The position numbers and the translations under genes were made by a program. This document shows positions 43,527-52,470 of a stretch of DNA of 64,000 bases, piece after piece (position 1 is the stretch's first letter; every line of letters starts with the position of its first letter). The stretch lies in assembly GCA_040757775.1 (NCBI GenBank), contig JBFLWQ010000010.1, positions 38,651-102,650 of the forward strand, read 5' to 3'. This DNA comes from Thermodesulfobacteriota bacterium. Lineage in GTDB: Bacteria > Desulfobacterota > UBA8473. The notes under the pieces are model-generated. The model saw nothing but the letters and a program-made list of their open reading frames with translations. It was not told the origin of the DNA and made no database searches.

Positions 43527-44078
43527 ATGTTAAACTTACCTAATTATCTGACCATCCTGAGAATTACGGTAATCCCTTTTGTGATGATATTTCTGTTTTT
43601 CCCTGGAAAGTTGGCGGCTTTTTTTGCTGCATTGCTCTTCTCCATAGGAGCCATTACCGATCTTTTGGATGGCTATATAGCCCGTCAGCAAGATGCCGTA
43701 ACCTTTTTAGGAAAGGCTCTTGACCCCCTGGCTGATAAGCTCTTAATTACTGCTGCCTTAGTTATGCTTATACCTCTTGGGAGGGTTCCGGCATGGATGG
43801 CGGTAATAATCATCTCTCGGGAGATTGCTGTGACAGGGTTAAGGGGCGTTACCGCTATGGAAGGATCAATTATAAGTGCCTCCAATTTAGGGAAATACAA
43901 AACAATCTTTCAGGACACTGCACTGATTGCCCTACTTTTACACTATGAATACATATATGTAGATTTACATACAGTTGGAATGTTTTTCTTGTGGGTTGCA
44001 TTAATAGTGACATTATGGTCAGGGTTTGATTACTTTTACAGATTTTTCAAGGAGGCTCAATCTACTATAAATGGATAG
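43527..44078 (+). CDS. pgsA: PgsA, CDP-diacylglycerol--glycerol-3-phosphate 3-phosphatidyltransferase
   Basis: Membrane enzyme that makes phosphatidylglycerol phosphate. The 183-residue protein has the CDP-alcohol phosphatidyltransferase motif DGYIARQQDAVTFLGKALDP with the final LADK (D-G-x2-A-R-x8-G-x3-D-x3-D) and about five hydrophobic helices. NLPNYLTILRITVIPFVM at the start is typical of PgsA. The following tRNA-Gly/tRNA-Cys pair has its own promoter. Confidence 0.95.
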   Translation: MLNLPNYLTILRITVIPFVMIFLFFPGKLAAFFAALLFSIGAITDLLDGYIARQQDAVTFLGKALDPLADKLLITAALVMLIPLGRVPAWMAVIIISREIAVTGLRGVTAMEGSIISASNLGKYKTIFQDTALIALLLHYEYIYVDLHTVGMFFLWVALIVTLWSGFDYFYRFFKEAQSTING

Positions 44079-44091
44079 TCCTGTTTTTTAT

Positions 44092-44119
44092 TTGACAAGG
44101 CAGAAGGATTTGTTATAAT
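44092..44119 (+). promoter_or_regulatory. Promoter of the tRNA pair
   Basis: TTGACA (44092-44097) and TATAAT (44114-44119), both full consensus, are 16 nt apart and end 27 nt before the first tRNA base, as expected for strong stable-RNA promoters. Confidence 0.9.
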
Positions 44120-44146
44120 TTTACAAAAAGTTAAAAAAGTCTTTTA

Positions 44147-44221
<75 letters not shown>

Positions 44222-44229
44222 TATATACA

Positions 44230-44304
<75 letters not shown>

Positions 44305-44371
44305 TTGGCAAATTTCCTTTCCTATAGCAGACAGAATTTAACTTTTGAAGCTAAAAACCCCAACGTAGACG

Positions 44372-45352
44372 TTAAACCCTTTTAAAAAGTAGATGAGGAG
44401 CTTCATATATCCTCTCCACTCTTCCTCTTTTCCTCAGAAGCTCAAGATGAATCACGGCTTCAACAAGAGCCAGAGGTTTTTCGGAATCAGGTAATTTACT
44501 CCCCAGGACAGTATCTTCAATCCACTTCATTTTAAGGGATATATCGTATGCTGTTTTATAATCATTTCCCATAACATCCAAAACGTGCTCCAATCTCTCC
44601 TCATGATGTGCCAGGATCTCATCCACCCGTTTTTTTGGATCCTCAATTATCCCTCCATGAGCAGGGAATGCGCGCTCAATATCATATTTCTTCAACTTAT
44701 TCAGAGAGTCCATGAAATATTCTAATGAGTTTTCTCTCATAACACTCCCGAAGGCAGGGTCTCCCGGGTTAGGGGTAATGTCCCCGAGGAGATGGTCACC
44801 GGTAAATGCTATCTTCTTTTCCCTGTTATAGAGACATATATGTCCAGGTGAATGGCCTGGGGTCCAGATAACCTCGTAAGAATCTCCATTATTTGAGAAC
44901 TTCTGGCCATCTTTTACTCCTTCATCAACCCTGGCATGGGAAATCATGCCAGGAACAAGCTTATACAGTCTCTTTATATCTTTAACAAAACCCGCCGGCA
45001 TCCCATATTTCAACCCCTCATCCACCCAGTAGGTAAAGGTAGAATCGTAAGAATCCACAAGGGGAACTTCCATTTCATGCATGATAATGGAGACATCAGA
45101 AAGCTTTTTCAGTTCCCCTGAAAAACCATAATGATCAACATGATAGTGGGAGATAATCACATTTTTGATATCACGAAAGCTCCGATGGATACCCTGCAAG
45201 TAGTTATTCAGATATTCATAGGTATCCTTTGTTTTTGGTCCACAATCAATAAGTGTAAGTCCAGAGTCTCCTTCTATCAGATAGAGATTAACGAATTCCA
45301 GAACAAAGGGAACAGGAACACGCACAAGGTAAATCCTTTTCATTATTTCCAC
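44372..45352 (-). CDS. MBL-fold metallo-hydrolase
   Basis: A 326-residue metallo-beta-lactamase-fold protein of the glyoxalase II/RNase Z-like hydrolase group. The metal motif is ISHYHVDHYGFSGEL (HxHxDH), followed by WTPGHSPGHICLY and FTGDHLLGDITPNPG, which give the remaining ligands, and FPAHGG. A C-terminal helical domain (about 235-326) is like that of BPSL1555-type thioesterase/hydrolases. The substrate is unknown. GTG 45352 or ATG 45343 may start; GGAAAAG lies before the GTG. It stands alone, convergent to the tRNAs. Confidence 0.88.
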   Translation of the reverse strand: MEIMKRIYLVRVPVPFVLEFVNLYLIEGDSGLTLIDCGPKTKDTYEYLNNYLQGIHRSFRDIKNVIISHYHVDHYGFSGELKKLSDVSIIMHEMEVPLVDSYDSTFTYWVDEGLKYGMPAGFVKDIKRLYKLVPGMISHARVDEGVKDGQKFSNNGDSYEVIWTPGHSPGHICLYNREKKIAFTGDHLLGDITPNPGDPAFGSVMRENSLEYFMDSLNKLKKYDIERAFPAHGGIIEDPKKRVDEILAHHEERLEHVLDVMGNDYKTAYDISLKMKWIEDTVLGSKLPDSEKPLALVEAVIHLELLRKRGRVERIYEAPHLLFKRV

Positions 45353-45372
45353 GTTCTTTTCCTTTCAAGATT

Positions 45373-45413
45373 GACGGCTTCGTAAAAAGTCCCCAAAGCC
45401 GTCACTCCGGCGA
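45373..45413. repeat. GACGGCTTCGTAAAAAGTC dispersed repeat, copy 2
   Basis: GACGGCTTCGTAAAAAGTCC then CCAAAGCCGTCACTCCGGCG. Its right part supplies the last codons and the stop codon of mobA. Confidence 0.7.
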
Positions 45414-45992
45414 AATCATCTTTTTTCCCCTAGCCTTTTCCATATCCTCGGGTGCATTTATATTGAAGAAGAGAGACTGCTTCGGATCGAAGGAAACTAT
45501 TTCACGGGGACCAACTTCTCTTACCCTTACTTTAGGATAAAAGCTGGTAATCTTTAAGTCATTTAGCTGAAGCAGGGCGTCTATATGTTTTATGCACCTC
45601 TTTGAGTAAATGGCATGAAGGGGCTGAAGACCATCACTAGAATGCGGGATAACCACGTCAAAATTGTCCGCATTTGATACCATATAATGGATGAATCCTT
45701 TATTTAAAAATGGCATATCACAGGCCGTTACAAAGATATGCTGAGAAGAGGCGTAAAAAAGCCCCGTATAAACCCCACCTAAAGCACCCTTGTCAGGGAT
45801 AAGGTCAGTTACTATTCGAAGATCCAGATATAGATATTGACTGGGGGAATTTGTTACCAGGGTTACCTCTTCAAAAGTATCCTTGAAGATACCAACTATC
45901 TGATCTATCATCCTTTGACCGTTGATTTCCAGGAACGCCTTGTTCATTCCCATCCTTTTACTCTTACCACCTGCTAGAATGACGCCTGTCAA
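45402..45992 (-). CDS. mobA: MobA, molybdenum cofactor guanylyltransferase
   Basis: Adds GMP to molybdopterin to form the bis-MGD cofactor. With a TTG start at 45992 (AGGAG 7 nt upstream) the protein is 196 residues and begins TGVILAGGKSKRMGMNKA, the nucleotidyltransferase motif at its usual place. DKGALGGVYTGL, VTACDMPFL and LQPLHAIYSK follow. The larger frame from 46058 overlaps mobB by 43 nt and adds an unrelated leader. The C-terminus (KMISPE) is encoded by a dispersed repeat. mobB is directly upstream, so the cell makes a molybdenum or tungsten enzyme, not encoded here. Confidence 0.92.
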   Translation of the reverse strand: MTGVILAGGKSKRMGMNKAFLEINGQRMIDQIVGIFKDTFEEVTLVTNSPSQYLYLDLRIVTDLIPDKGALGGVYTGLFYASSQHIFVTACDMPFLNKGFIHYMVSNADNFDVVIPHSSDGLQPLHAIYSKRCIKHIDALLQLNDLKITSFYPKVRVREVGPREIVSFDPKQSLFFNINAPEDMEKARGKKMISPE

Positions 45993-46015
45993 TAGTTTCT
46001 CCTGAAAGCTAAAGG

Positions 46016-46663
46016 TTATGAGGATATCCTTATCTCTACCTCCTTTGGGTCTTCGCAATCCTTAAGAACAGAGATCATCCCTGTTATTGACCGAATCATC
46101 ATGTCCTTGATAAAGGGTTTGAGGACTATATTCTTCCCATTGACCCTGAGAATGATGGAAGATTTCCTTTTCTTCTTGAGAAACCGATCCTCTATTATAT
46201 CTACTATACCTTCTACATCGTCTATATCTATACATGGAACACCAACATCGAACTCCTTATCACTTGCCACAGCTATAAGGATATCCTTCTTTGAGCATAG
46301 AAGTTCCTCATGGGTATCCTTTCGGCAAACCTCTATTTTTGGGTGCCGATCTTTCTTGTATCCCTCTGATATTATTATGTCCACATCACTGATGAATCTT
46401 CCTCTGAGATCGTCCAGCGGCAAATCCTGTTCCACATCCCTGACTATGGCTATCTTTTGCGGTGAGGATATTATAGTAGTATGAGCACCTGCTATCTTAT
46501 GGCGCCAGCTATCCTTTCCCTCTCTATCAACATTAAAACCATGAACATCATGCTTAACGGTGGCAACCTTATAGCCCCGCCTGTTTAACTCAGGGATTAC
46601 TTTCTCTATCAGAGTTGTTTTTCCACTATTTGATTTGCCTACTATTGAGACTATGGGTATCAT
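46016..46663 (-). CDS. mobB: MobB, molybdopterin-guanine dinucleotide biosynthesis adaptor with C-terminal extension
   Basis: GTP-binding partner of MobA. The P-loop is VSIVGKSNSGKTTLIEKV, followed by VATVKHDVHGFNVDREGKDSWRH and DVDIIISEGYK, all typical. MobB is usually ~165-175 residues; here 215. The extra ~45 residues (SSIILRVNGKNIVLKPFIKDMMIRSI) look like a small beta-alpha add-on that I recall from other deltaproteobacterial MobB; its function is unknown. It lies 23 nt upstream of mobA and 20 nt downstream of an acyl-CoA dehydrogenase, on the same strand. Confidence 0.92.
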   Translation of the reverse strand: MIPIVSIVGKSNSGKTTLIEKVIPELNRRGYKVATVKHDVHGFNVDREGKDSWRHKIAGAHTTIISSPQKIAIVRDVEQDLPLDDLRGRFISDVDIIISEGYKKDRHPKIEVCRKDTHEELLCSKKDILIAVASDKEFDVGVPCIDIDDVEGIVDIIEDRFLKKKRKSSIILRVNGKNIVLKPFIKDMMIRSITGMISVLKDCEDPKEVEIRISS

Positions 46664-46683
46664 AAACCAATGCCCTTTCTAAC

Positions 46684-47853
46684 TTAATACTCCACCCTTA
46701 CCCTCTTCCACCCCAAACTGTCTAATGCAATGATCATACTGGTAATATTGGAAGACCCCTCTCCTGTTTGGTAAAGGATGGCATCACGATAGAGCCTGGC
46801 TACCGGATACTCCTCTGAATATCCGTAACCGCCAAATATCTCTACTGCAAATCGAGCTGCCCTCACACAGGTCTCTGATGCCACATGCTTTGCTATAGTA
46901 CTCTCAAGGGTATTCCTGACTTTCTTATCCGCCAGAAAGGCAGCCTTGTATAGGAGTATCCTGGCAGCCTCTGTGCCGGCTATCATATCGGCGATCTTTT
47001 GCTGATTCATCTGAAACTCGCCGATTTTCTTGCCAAATGCCTCTCTTTCATTGCAGTATCTGATACTCTCATCTATACATGCCTGGGCAACCCCAACAGC
47101 ACCTGCCGCTACACTTATACGCCCGTAGTCCAGGGTATTCATTGCTATTTTAAAACCCTGCCCCAACTCTCCAACCAGGTTTTCTCTTGGCACCCTACAA
47201 TCTTCAAATATAAGTTCGCCTGTAGGTGCACAGTGATGCCCCAGTTTATCCTTTATCTCTTTTCTTGTGATGCCGGGCATCTCCTTTTCAACAATAAAAC
47301 ACGAGATCCCTTTGTGTTTGGGTACAATCATGGGATCAGTCTTTACATAAACCACCCCTACATCCATTATAGGGGCATTACTGATCCACATCTTGGAGCC
47401 ATTGATGATAAAAGAATCACCATCCTCTGTGGCAGTTGTCTGGATAGATGCAAAATCAGAACCTGCATTTGGCTCTGTCATGGCATTTACACCAAATATC
47501 TCGCATCGGATCAGCTTTTGTACATACTTCTCCTTTTGTTTTTCTGTACCCCAGTTGAGGATAGTCAAAGGGCAGGTAAGTGCCTGCATGTTAAAGAAGT
47601 GTCTCAGAGAGGACTCTGCTCTGGAAATCTCCTCTACTATTATGGCATGAGCTACAAAACCAAGGTTGGAACCTCCGTACTTCTCAGGGAACGCCGCTCC
47701 AAAAAAACCATGATCTGCCATTTTCAGTATAATCTCCCTCTGAAACCTGTGGGCGCAATCATCTTCAGCCACTACTGGTATGATCTCCTTTTCAGCGAAA
47801 TCTCGTGCCAGTCTTTTTACAGCCTTCTGCTCTTCTGTTAAAAAGAAATCCAT
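46684..47853 (-). CDS. Acyl-CoA dehydrogenase (glutaryl-CoA/short-chain-like)
   Basis: A 389-residue FAD acyl-CoA dehydrogenase: PEKYGGSNLGFVAHAI, NAMTEPNAGSDFASIQT, WISNAPIMDVGVVYVKT, and the C-terminal block LYRDAILYQTGEGSSNITSM with the Glu at the catalytic position. The start MDFFLTEEQKAVKRLARDFAEKEI is typical. It differs clearly from the enzyme at 24.5 kb, so substrate classes probably differ; which acyl-CoA is unknown. mobB follows 20 nt downstream, probably by chance of operon structure. Confidence 0.94.
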   Translation of the reverse strand: MDFFLTEEQKAVKRLARDFAEKEIIPVVAEDDCAHRFQREIILKMADHGFFGAAFPEKYGGSNLGFVAHAIIVEEISRAESSLRHFFNMQALTCPLTILNWGTEKQKEKYVQKLIRCEIFGVNAMTEPNAGSDFASIQTTATEDGDSFIINGSKMWISNAPIMDVGVVYVKTDPMIVPKHKGISCFIVEKEMPGITRKEIKDKLGHHCAPTGELIFEDCRVPRENLVGELGQGFKIAMNTLDYGRISVAAGAVGVAQACIDESIRYCNEREAFGKKIGEFQMNQQKIADMIAGTEAARILLYKAAFLADKKVRNTLESTIAKHVASETCVRAARFAVEIFGGYGYSEEYPVARLYRDAILYQTGEGSSNITSMIIALDSLGWKRVRVEY

Positions 47854-47916
47854 ACAAAGTCTCCATTAAAACAGTTTATCTACAAAACTCTTTATATTGT
47901 TGTTCTTCTCTATGCT

Positions 47917-48056
47917 AGACCTTTGAAAAACTCGCTTTCAGTCATTGCGAGGCGTGTGCACGCCGTGGCAATCTCTTTGATAATCAACATGTTATGAAAT
48001 TGCTTCATCCGCTTCTGGCGGATTCGCAATGACAAATTGGGCATTTTTCAAGGTCT
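47917..48056. repeat. 140-bp palindromic dispersed element
   Basis: Terminal inverted repeats AGACCTTTGAAAAA and TTTTTCAAGGTCT enclose GTCATTGCGAGG ... GCAATCTC and GAAATTGCTTC ... CGCAATGAC arms. No ORF is inside, so it looks like a MITE-type non-coding element. Its ends recur at 29565-29696 and, weakly, near 12466. Confidence 0.75.
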
Positions 48057-48148
48057 CTATGCGTCATATAGCCCCTGCATAACAGAAAACGCAAAACCAG
48101 ATCGATTTTATTTTATCGATTAATCATTGTCAATAAATTGTTTTTTTC

Positions 48149-48177
48149 TTGACCGTATAAGTCAAAATATGTATTAT
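48149..48177 (+). promoter_or_regulatory. Probable promoter of the CoA-transferase/oxidoreductase run
   Basis: TTGACC (48149-48154), 17-nt spacer, TATTAT (48172-48177), 80 nt before the ATG at 48257. Confidence 0.6.
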
Positions 48178-48256
48178 TCTGAGCACGGAAATAAAGTCTG
48201 GTCAATACATCAGAACAATACTCAAATCAAAAGAGTAATTAAAGAAGGAGGAGAGT

Positions 48257-49453
48257 ATGAAAAAGGCGTTAGAAGGCGTTAAGGTGTTGGATTTAACCCA
48301 ATTCGAGGCAGGGACTACATGCACAGTATTACTGGCGTTCCTGGGAGCAGATGTAATAAAGGTTGAAAACCCGGCAACAGGAGATTTGGGGAGACTTTCT
48401 TTTTCAGAGAAGCGAGCCGAAGGGATTGACTCATTCTACTTTATCCTTTTAAACCTGAGCAAGAAGAGTACAACCCTGGATTTAAAGAGTGCGAAAGGGA
48501 AAGAGATATTCAAGGAGATGGTTAAGAAAGCGGATATAGTGGTCAACAACTTTACCGTCGGAACCATGGAGAATCTCGGTCTAGATTATAAGGTGCTGAA
48601 GGAAGTAAATCCCAAGATTATATATGCATCCATTACCGGATTCGGAACCTATGGACCTTATAAGGACTTTCCCTGCTTTGACATAGTGGCCCAGGCAACC
48701 GGGGGGCTGATGGGTGTAACTGGGTACCCTGAGAATCCTCCTACCAAGGTCGGGACAGGTCTAGGCGACAGTATAGGTGCTATTAACCTCGCTGTGGGTA
48801 TACTTGGTGCGTTGTACCAGAGGGAGAAGACCGGTGAAGGCCAGGAGGTGGAGGTTGCTATGCAGGATGCCATATTCAATACCTTAAGACCAGTTTACAA
48901 CTTTTATTATGTCGGTGGCAGCAAACCCATAGAGCGAACCGGTAACAAGACGAAGATGATAGCACCGTGGAACAGTTACAAGACTACAGATGGATACGTA
49001 GTTATAGGGCTTTTGACAAACCCCCTGTGGGAAAACCTCCTGAAAGCTATAGGGAGGGAAGATGCCCTTCCAGACCCAAGGTTTGCTGATCCATTAATCC
49101 GCGGGGCGAATTGTGATGCGGTGGATAGTATGATCGAGGACTGGACATCAAAGAGGTCGAAGATGGAGGCTATGTCGTACTTAGCTGAGAGAGGTGTCCC
49201 GTGTGGTGCCGTTCTGGACATGACAGAGCTCTTAAATAACCCTCATCTCAGAGAGAGGGGTATGGTTACCGAGATTGAACATCCTACCAGAGGTAAAGTC
49301 GCTATCCTTGGGTCACCCATCAAGTTATCAAAATCAGAGATAAAAATCCAGCCCGCTCCCCTCCTTGGTCAGCATAATGAGGAAATATACGCTTCTATGA
49401 TGAATTTTTCCAAGGACGACCTTGCCAAGCTGAAGGAGGAAAAGGTAATATAA
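48257..49453 (+). CDS. CaiB/BaiF family class III CoA-transferase
   Basis: A 398-residue CoA-transferase starting GVKVLDLTQFEAGTTCTVLLAFLGADVIKVE. The catalytic Asp of formyl-CoA transferase-type enzymes corresponds to the Asp in TGLGDSIGAI. SITGFGTYGPYKDFPCFDIVAQATGG and GEGQEVEVAMQDAIFN are conserved. Unlike the 25.7-kb paralogue, it lacks the GHDINY His, so CoA transfer is favoured over racemisation. AAGGAGGAGA precedes the ATG. It is followed by a ferredoxin oxidoreductase operon, so a pathway activating an organic acid to a CoA thioester and then oxidising a 2-oxoacid is plausible. Confidence 0.92.
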   Translation: MKKALEGVKVLDLTQFEAGTTCTVLLAFLGADVIKVENPATGDLGRLSFSEKRAEGIDSFYFILLNLSKKSTTLDLKSAKGKEIFKEMVKKADIVVNNFTVGTMENLGLDYKVLKEVNPKIIYASITGFGTYGPYKDFPCFDIVAQATGGLMGVTGYPENPPTKVGTGLGDSIGAINLAVGILGALYQREKTGEGQEVEVAMQDAIFNTLRPVYNFYYVGGSKPIERTGNKTKMIAPWNSYKTTDGYVVIGLLTNPLWENLLKAIGREDALPDPRFADPLIRGANCDAVDSMIEDWTSKRSKMEAMSYLAERGVPCGAVLDMTELLNNPHLRERGMVTEIEHPTRGKVAILGSPIKLSKSEIKIQPAPLLGQHNEEIYASMMNFSKDDLAKLKEEKVI

Positions 49454-49579
49454 CGGCATTGTAGTAATTTTGCTGTCATACAGGTTTTGTAAAAAGGCGC
49501 ATTGCTTTACTCACTAAGGTTTTCATATCTCTGACAAAGACGACAGGGAAAGATTGAAGAGAAAGGAGTTAATCTAAGA

Positions 49580-50116
49580 ATGATTAGAATAAGGATCCAC
49601 GGGAGAGGTGGACAGGGTGCCGTTACCTTTGCCCATATGTTATGTTTGGCTGCTACTGAGGAGGGCAAGTTTGGGCAGTCTTCCCAGGGACAGAGTTGGG
49701 ATAGGAGGGGTACTCCTATGGAGGGATACGCCAGAATAGGAAATAAGCCTATATCAGAGAGAGGCTTCATTATTGAGCCTGATTATGTGGTCGTATTAGA
49801 CTCAACAATAGTAGGCGGAGTGAACCTGGAGGCAGGTTTAAAGGATGATGGGAAGATTATTGTCAATTCACCTGTTAATCTCAAGTTTAAGAACCCATCG
49901 TTCTGTGTCGATGCAACATCTATCGCTCTCGATAAGCTGAAGGCTCCTATAACGAATACTGCAATGTTGGGAGCATTTGCACGAGTTTCAGGACTCGTAA
50001 GCCTGGATTCTGCTGAAAAGGGAGTCAGAAAAATACTCGGGAAAAAATTTCCGGAGGAAGTTATTAACAACAATATAAATGCCGTTAAAGCTGCGTTTAA
50101 TGAGGTAATAAGATGA
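49580..50116 (+). CDS. 2-oxoacid:ferredoxin oxidoreductase, gamma subunit
   Basis: A 178-residue gamma subunit (PorC/PorG type) with the start IRIRIHGRGGQGAVTFAHML, QSSQGQSWDRRGTPMEGYARI and YVVVLDSTIV. It helps bind CoA and TPP in the multi-subunit enzyme that oxidises 2-oxoacids to acyl-CoA with reduced ferredoxin. Its stop overlaps the delta start (ATGATG) by 4 nt. Confidence 0.93.
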   Translation: MIRIRIHGRGGQGAVTFAHMLCLAATEEGKFGQSSQGQSWDRRGTPMEGYARIGNKPISERGFIIEPDYVVVLDSTIVGGVNLEAGLKDDGKIIVNSPVNLKFKNPSFCVDATSIALDKLKAPITNTAMLGAFARVSGLVSLDSAEKGVRKILGKKFPEEVINNNINAVKAAFNEVIR

Positions 50117-50382
50117 TGCGAAAAGAATACATAAGAGGAGGAAGCATTCATAAGTCGGGAACTTCTGTAGTTTATAAGACCGGTGGATGGAGGGTCTTTA
50201 AACCCATTCTTGACCAATCTAAGTGCAATAACTGTAAGCTGTGTTACTGGTACTGTCCTGATAATTCGGTAATATGGGAAAAGGATAATATTGCAATAAA
50301 CTATGAGTACTGCAAAGGTTGTGGTATTTGTGCCTATGAATGTCCGAAAGATGCAATTGAAATGGAAAGGGAAAAACTATGA
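50113..50382 (+). CDS. 2-oxoacid:ferredoxin oxidoreductase, delta subunit (2x[4Fe-4S])
   Basis: An 89-residue ferredoxin-like subunit. The N-terminal segment HKSGTSVVYKTGGWRVFKP is typical of PorD. Cluster motifs are CNNCKLCYWYCP and CKGCGICAYECP. It carries electrons from the TPP site to external ferredoxin. It overlaps both neighbours by 4 nt, so translation is coupled. Confidence 0.94.
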   Translation: MMRKEYIRGGSIHKSGTSVVYKTGGWRVFKPILDQSKCNNCKLCYWYCPDNSVIWEKDNIAINYEYCKGCGICAYECPKDAIEMEREKL

Positions 50383-52466
50383 GAATGTATTTGTCAGGTT
50401 CTGAAAGTGTAGCCCATGGTGTAAGGCTCTCGAGGGTAGATGTTGTATCTGCTTATCCTATTACACCAAATTCCCTCGTTTTAGAGGCATTGTCAAACAT
50501 GATTGATGACAAGGAATTAGATGCTGACTCTGTTAATGCTGAATCAGAGATGGGAGCTATGAATATCTGTGCTGGGGCAACTGCAGCTGGAGTCAGAGCC
50601 TTTACATGCACCTGTGCTCAGGGTTTAGCATATATGAAAGAGATGCTATGGATGGCTTCGGGGATGGCATTACCCGTGGTTGTAGCCGTTACCAGTCGTG
50701 CAATCGGTTCCCCTCAGACCTTTGCGTCGGATTTTTCTGATTCACTATCCGAAAGGGATGCAAGCTTTCTTCAATTCTATTGTGAAAATGCCCAGGAAGC
50801 CCTTGATTCTATAATTATGGCATATAAGATAAGTGAGAATGAACAAGTCCTCCTTCCCAGTTTCGTGGTAATAGAGGGGTTTCGTTTATCCCATACCTAT
50901 GAACTGGTAGATGTTCCTGATCAAGAGGTGGTGGATCGATTCTTACCCAGGTATAACCCAAAGCATGCATTCATAGATCCAAAATATCCTATAATGCAGG
51001 GAGGACCAGCCCTTTCGGCATCCCTTTTTGATAGCTTGAAGTATCAGCAGTATATGGCGCTGCAGGCAGCAAAAGGAATCATCAAAGAAACCTGCAGGGA
51101 ATTTGCTGGTCTTTTTGGTAGAAACTACCATGGGTTAACCGAATCCTATAAGATTGATGATGCAGAAATGGCAGTAATAGTTATGGGCTCTGTAGCGGGT
51201 GTGGCAAGAGATATGGTAGACGAATACAGAGAAAAGGGGCAAAAGATAGGAATGTTGAAGCTAAGATGTTTTAGACCTTTTCCTAAAGAAGAAATTATTG
51301 AAGCGCTGAAAGGTGTCAAAAAGATATTAGTTCTGGACAGGGCAACTTCTCCTGGCTCTGACGGCATAACGTATCTGGAGACAAAGGCAGCCCTGCATCA
51401 TTCCCCTGCTATTGTATCTAACTTTATTATAGGGAGCCAGGATATGCTTCAGGGGGATATTGCAACTATCGTGGATACCACTTTGAACAGAGATGATGAA
51501 TTCGTTGAATGGTATAACCAGGGATTCAAAGAGGAGGTTCTCGATGTTATTGGGTATGATAATTATGAGAGGCTGCAGAGATCTGAGGACGTTGACAGGC
51601 AGATTGAGGAAGGTGAGCATATACAGGCGTTTGGAAACCCATTTTGCCCTGGATGTGGGGGGCTAATCTGCATAAAACTGGCATTGAGTGTATTCGATAA
51701 AAATACTTTTGTTACTGCGAATGCCGGCTGTCTCGGGGTCATACCTGCGGCTTTTCCTCAAACCTGTCTTAAGGTCCCCGGAGCATTTTTTAGCTTCAGC
51801 AGCGCTGGAGGTGCAGCAAGCGGGGTAGAGGTTGCATTGAAGAGAAAGGGGATGGATACGGATATCTTTCTCTATGGAGGAGATGGAGGCATCCTTGATA
51901 TCGGTTTACAGACCCTTTCTGGGGCGTTGGAAAGGGGTCATAATATAACATACCTCCTGTATGACAATGAAGCCTATATGAACACAGGTGTTCAAAGGAG
52001 CAGCGCCACCCCTTACCTGGCACGTACAAAAACAACACCATCAGGGAAAAGAACTCGTAAGAAGGATATAATGAGGATAGTAGAAGCCCACGAAAATGTA
52101 TATACTGCTACAGCCTCTCCTGCCTATCCCAAGGATTTATTGCGTAAAATCAAAAAAGCGCGGGAACATGAAGGCCCGTCTTTTGTATATGTTATCGCCC
52201 CCTGCCCAACGGGATGGGAGTTCGATGCATCGTTAACCATAGAGGTTGCCCGTCTTGCCGTGGAGACGGGTTTTCTCGTTCTCTATGAATATGAAGATGG
52301 AAAGAGAACTATAAGCAGGATGCCAAAGAGGAGGAAACCTGTAGAAGAATATCTCTCAAAACAGGGAAGGTTCTCACACCTCACATCGGAACAGATAGCA
52401 GAGATACAGAATGATGTGGATAAGAGATTCAATGAGCTGGTCAGTCAGTCAAAATTAAATGGGTAG
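50379..52466 (+). CDS. 2-oxoacid:ferredoxin oxidoreductase, fused alpha-beta subunit
   Basis: A 695-residue fusion of the usually separate catalytic subunits. Residues ~1-395 are the alpha part (SAYPITPNSLVLEALS, SEMGAMNICAGATAAGVRAFT, LLPSFVVIEGFRLSH, LKLRCFRPFPKEEII). Residues ~412-695 are beta, with the TPP motif GGDGGILDIGLQTLSGALERG ending at the Asn in YDNEAYMNTG. The [4Fe-4S] ligands are C423 and C426 (NPFCPGCGG), C451 and C609, all present. The substrate may be pyruvate, 2-oxoisovalerate or an aryl-glyoxylate; the sequence does not decide. The gene order gamma-delta-alpha/beta follows a CoA-transferase. It ends 4 nt before the convergent Nudix gene. Confidence 0.93.
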   Translation: MRMYLSGSESVAHGVRLSRVDVVSAYPITPNSLVLEALSNMIDDKELDADSVNAESEMGAMNICAGATAAGVRAFTCTCAQGLAYMKEMLWMASGMALPVVVAVTSRAIGSPQTFASDFSDSLSERDASFLQFYCENAQEALDSIIMAYKISENEQVLLPSFVVIEGFRLSHTYELVDVPDQEVVDRFLPRYNPKHAFIDPKYPIMQGGPALSASLFDSLKYQQYMALQAAKGIIKETCREFAGLFGRNYHGLTESYKIDDAEMAVIVMGSVAGVARDMVDEYREKGQKIGMLKLRCFRPFPKEEIIEALKGVKKILVLDRATSPGSDGITYLETKAALHHSPAIVSNFIIGSQDMLQGDIATIVDTTLNRDDEFVEWYNQGFKEEVLDVIGYDNYERLQRSEDVDRQIEEGEHIQAFGNPFCPGCGGLICIKLALSVFDKNTFVTANAGCLGVIPAAFPQTCLKVPGAFFSFSSAGGAASGVEVALKRKGMDTDIFLYGGDGGILDIGLQTLSGALERGHNITYLLYDNEAYMNTGVQRSSATPYLARTKTTPSGKRTRKKDIMRIVEAHENVYTATASPAYPKDLLRKIKKAREHEGPSFVYVIAPCPTGWEFDASLTIEVARLAVETGFLVLYEYEDGKRTISRMPKRRKPVEEYLSKQGRFSHLTSEQIAEIQNDVDKRFNELVSQSKLNG

Positions 52467-52470
52467 GGAC

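Noticed and set aside
46999..47841. 280-codon open frame opposite an acyl-CoA dehydrogenase
   Set aside because: It is fully antisense to a clear gene, has no recognisable domain and a cysteine-rich, low-plausibility product.
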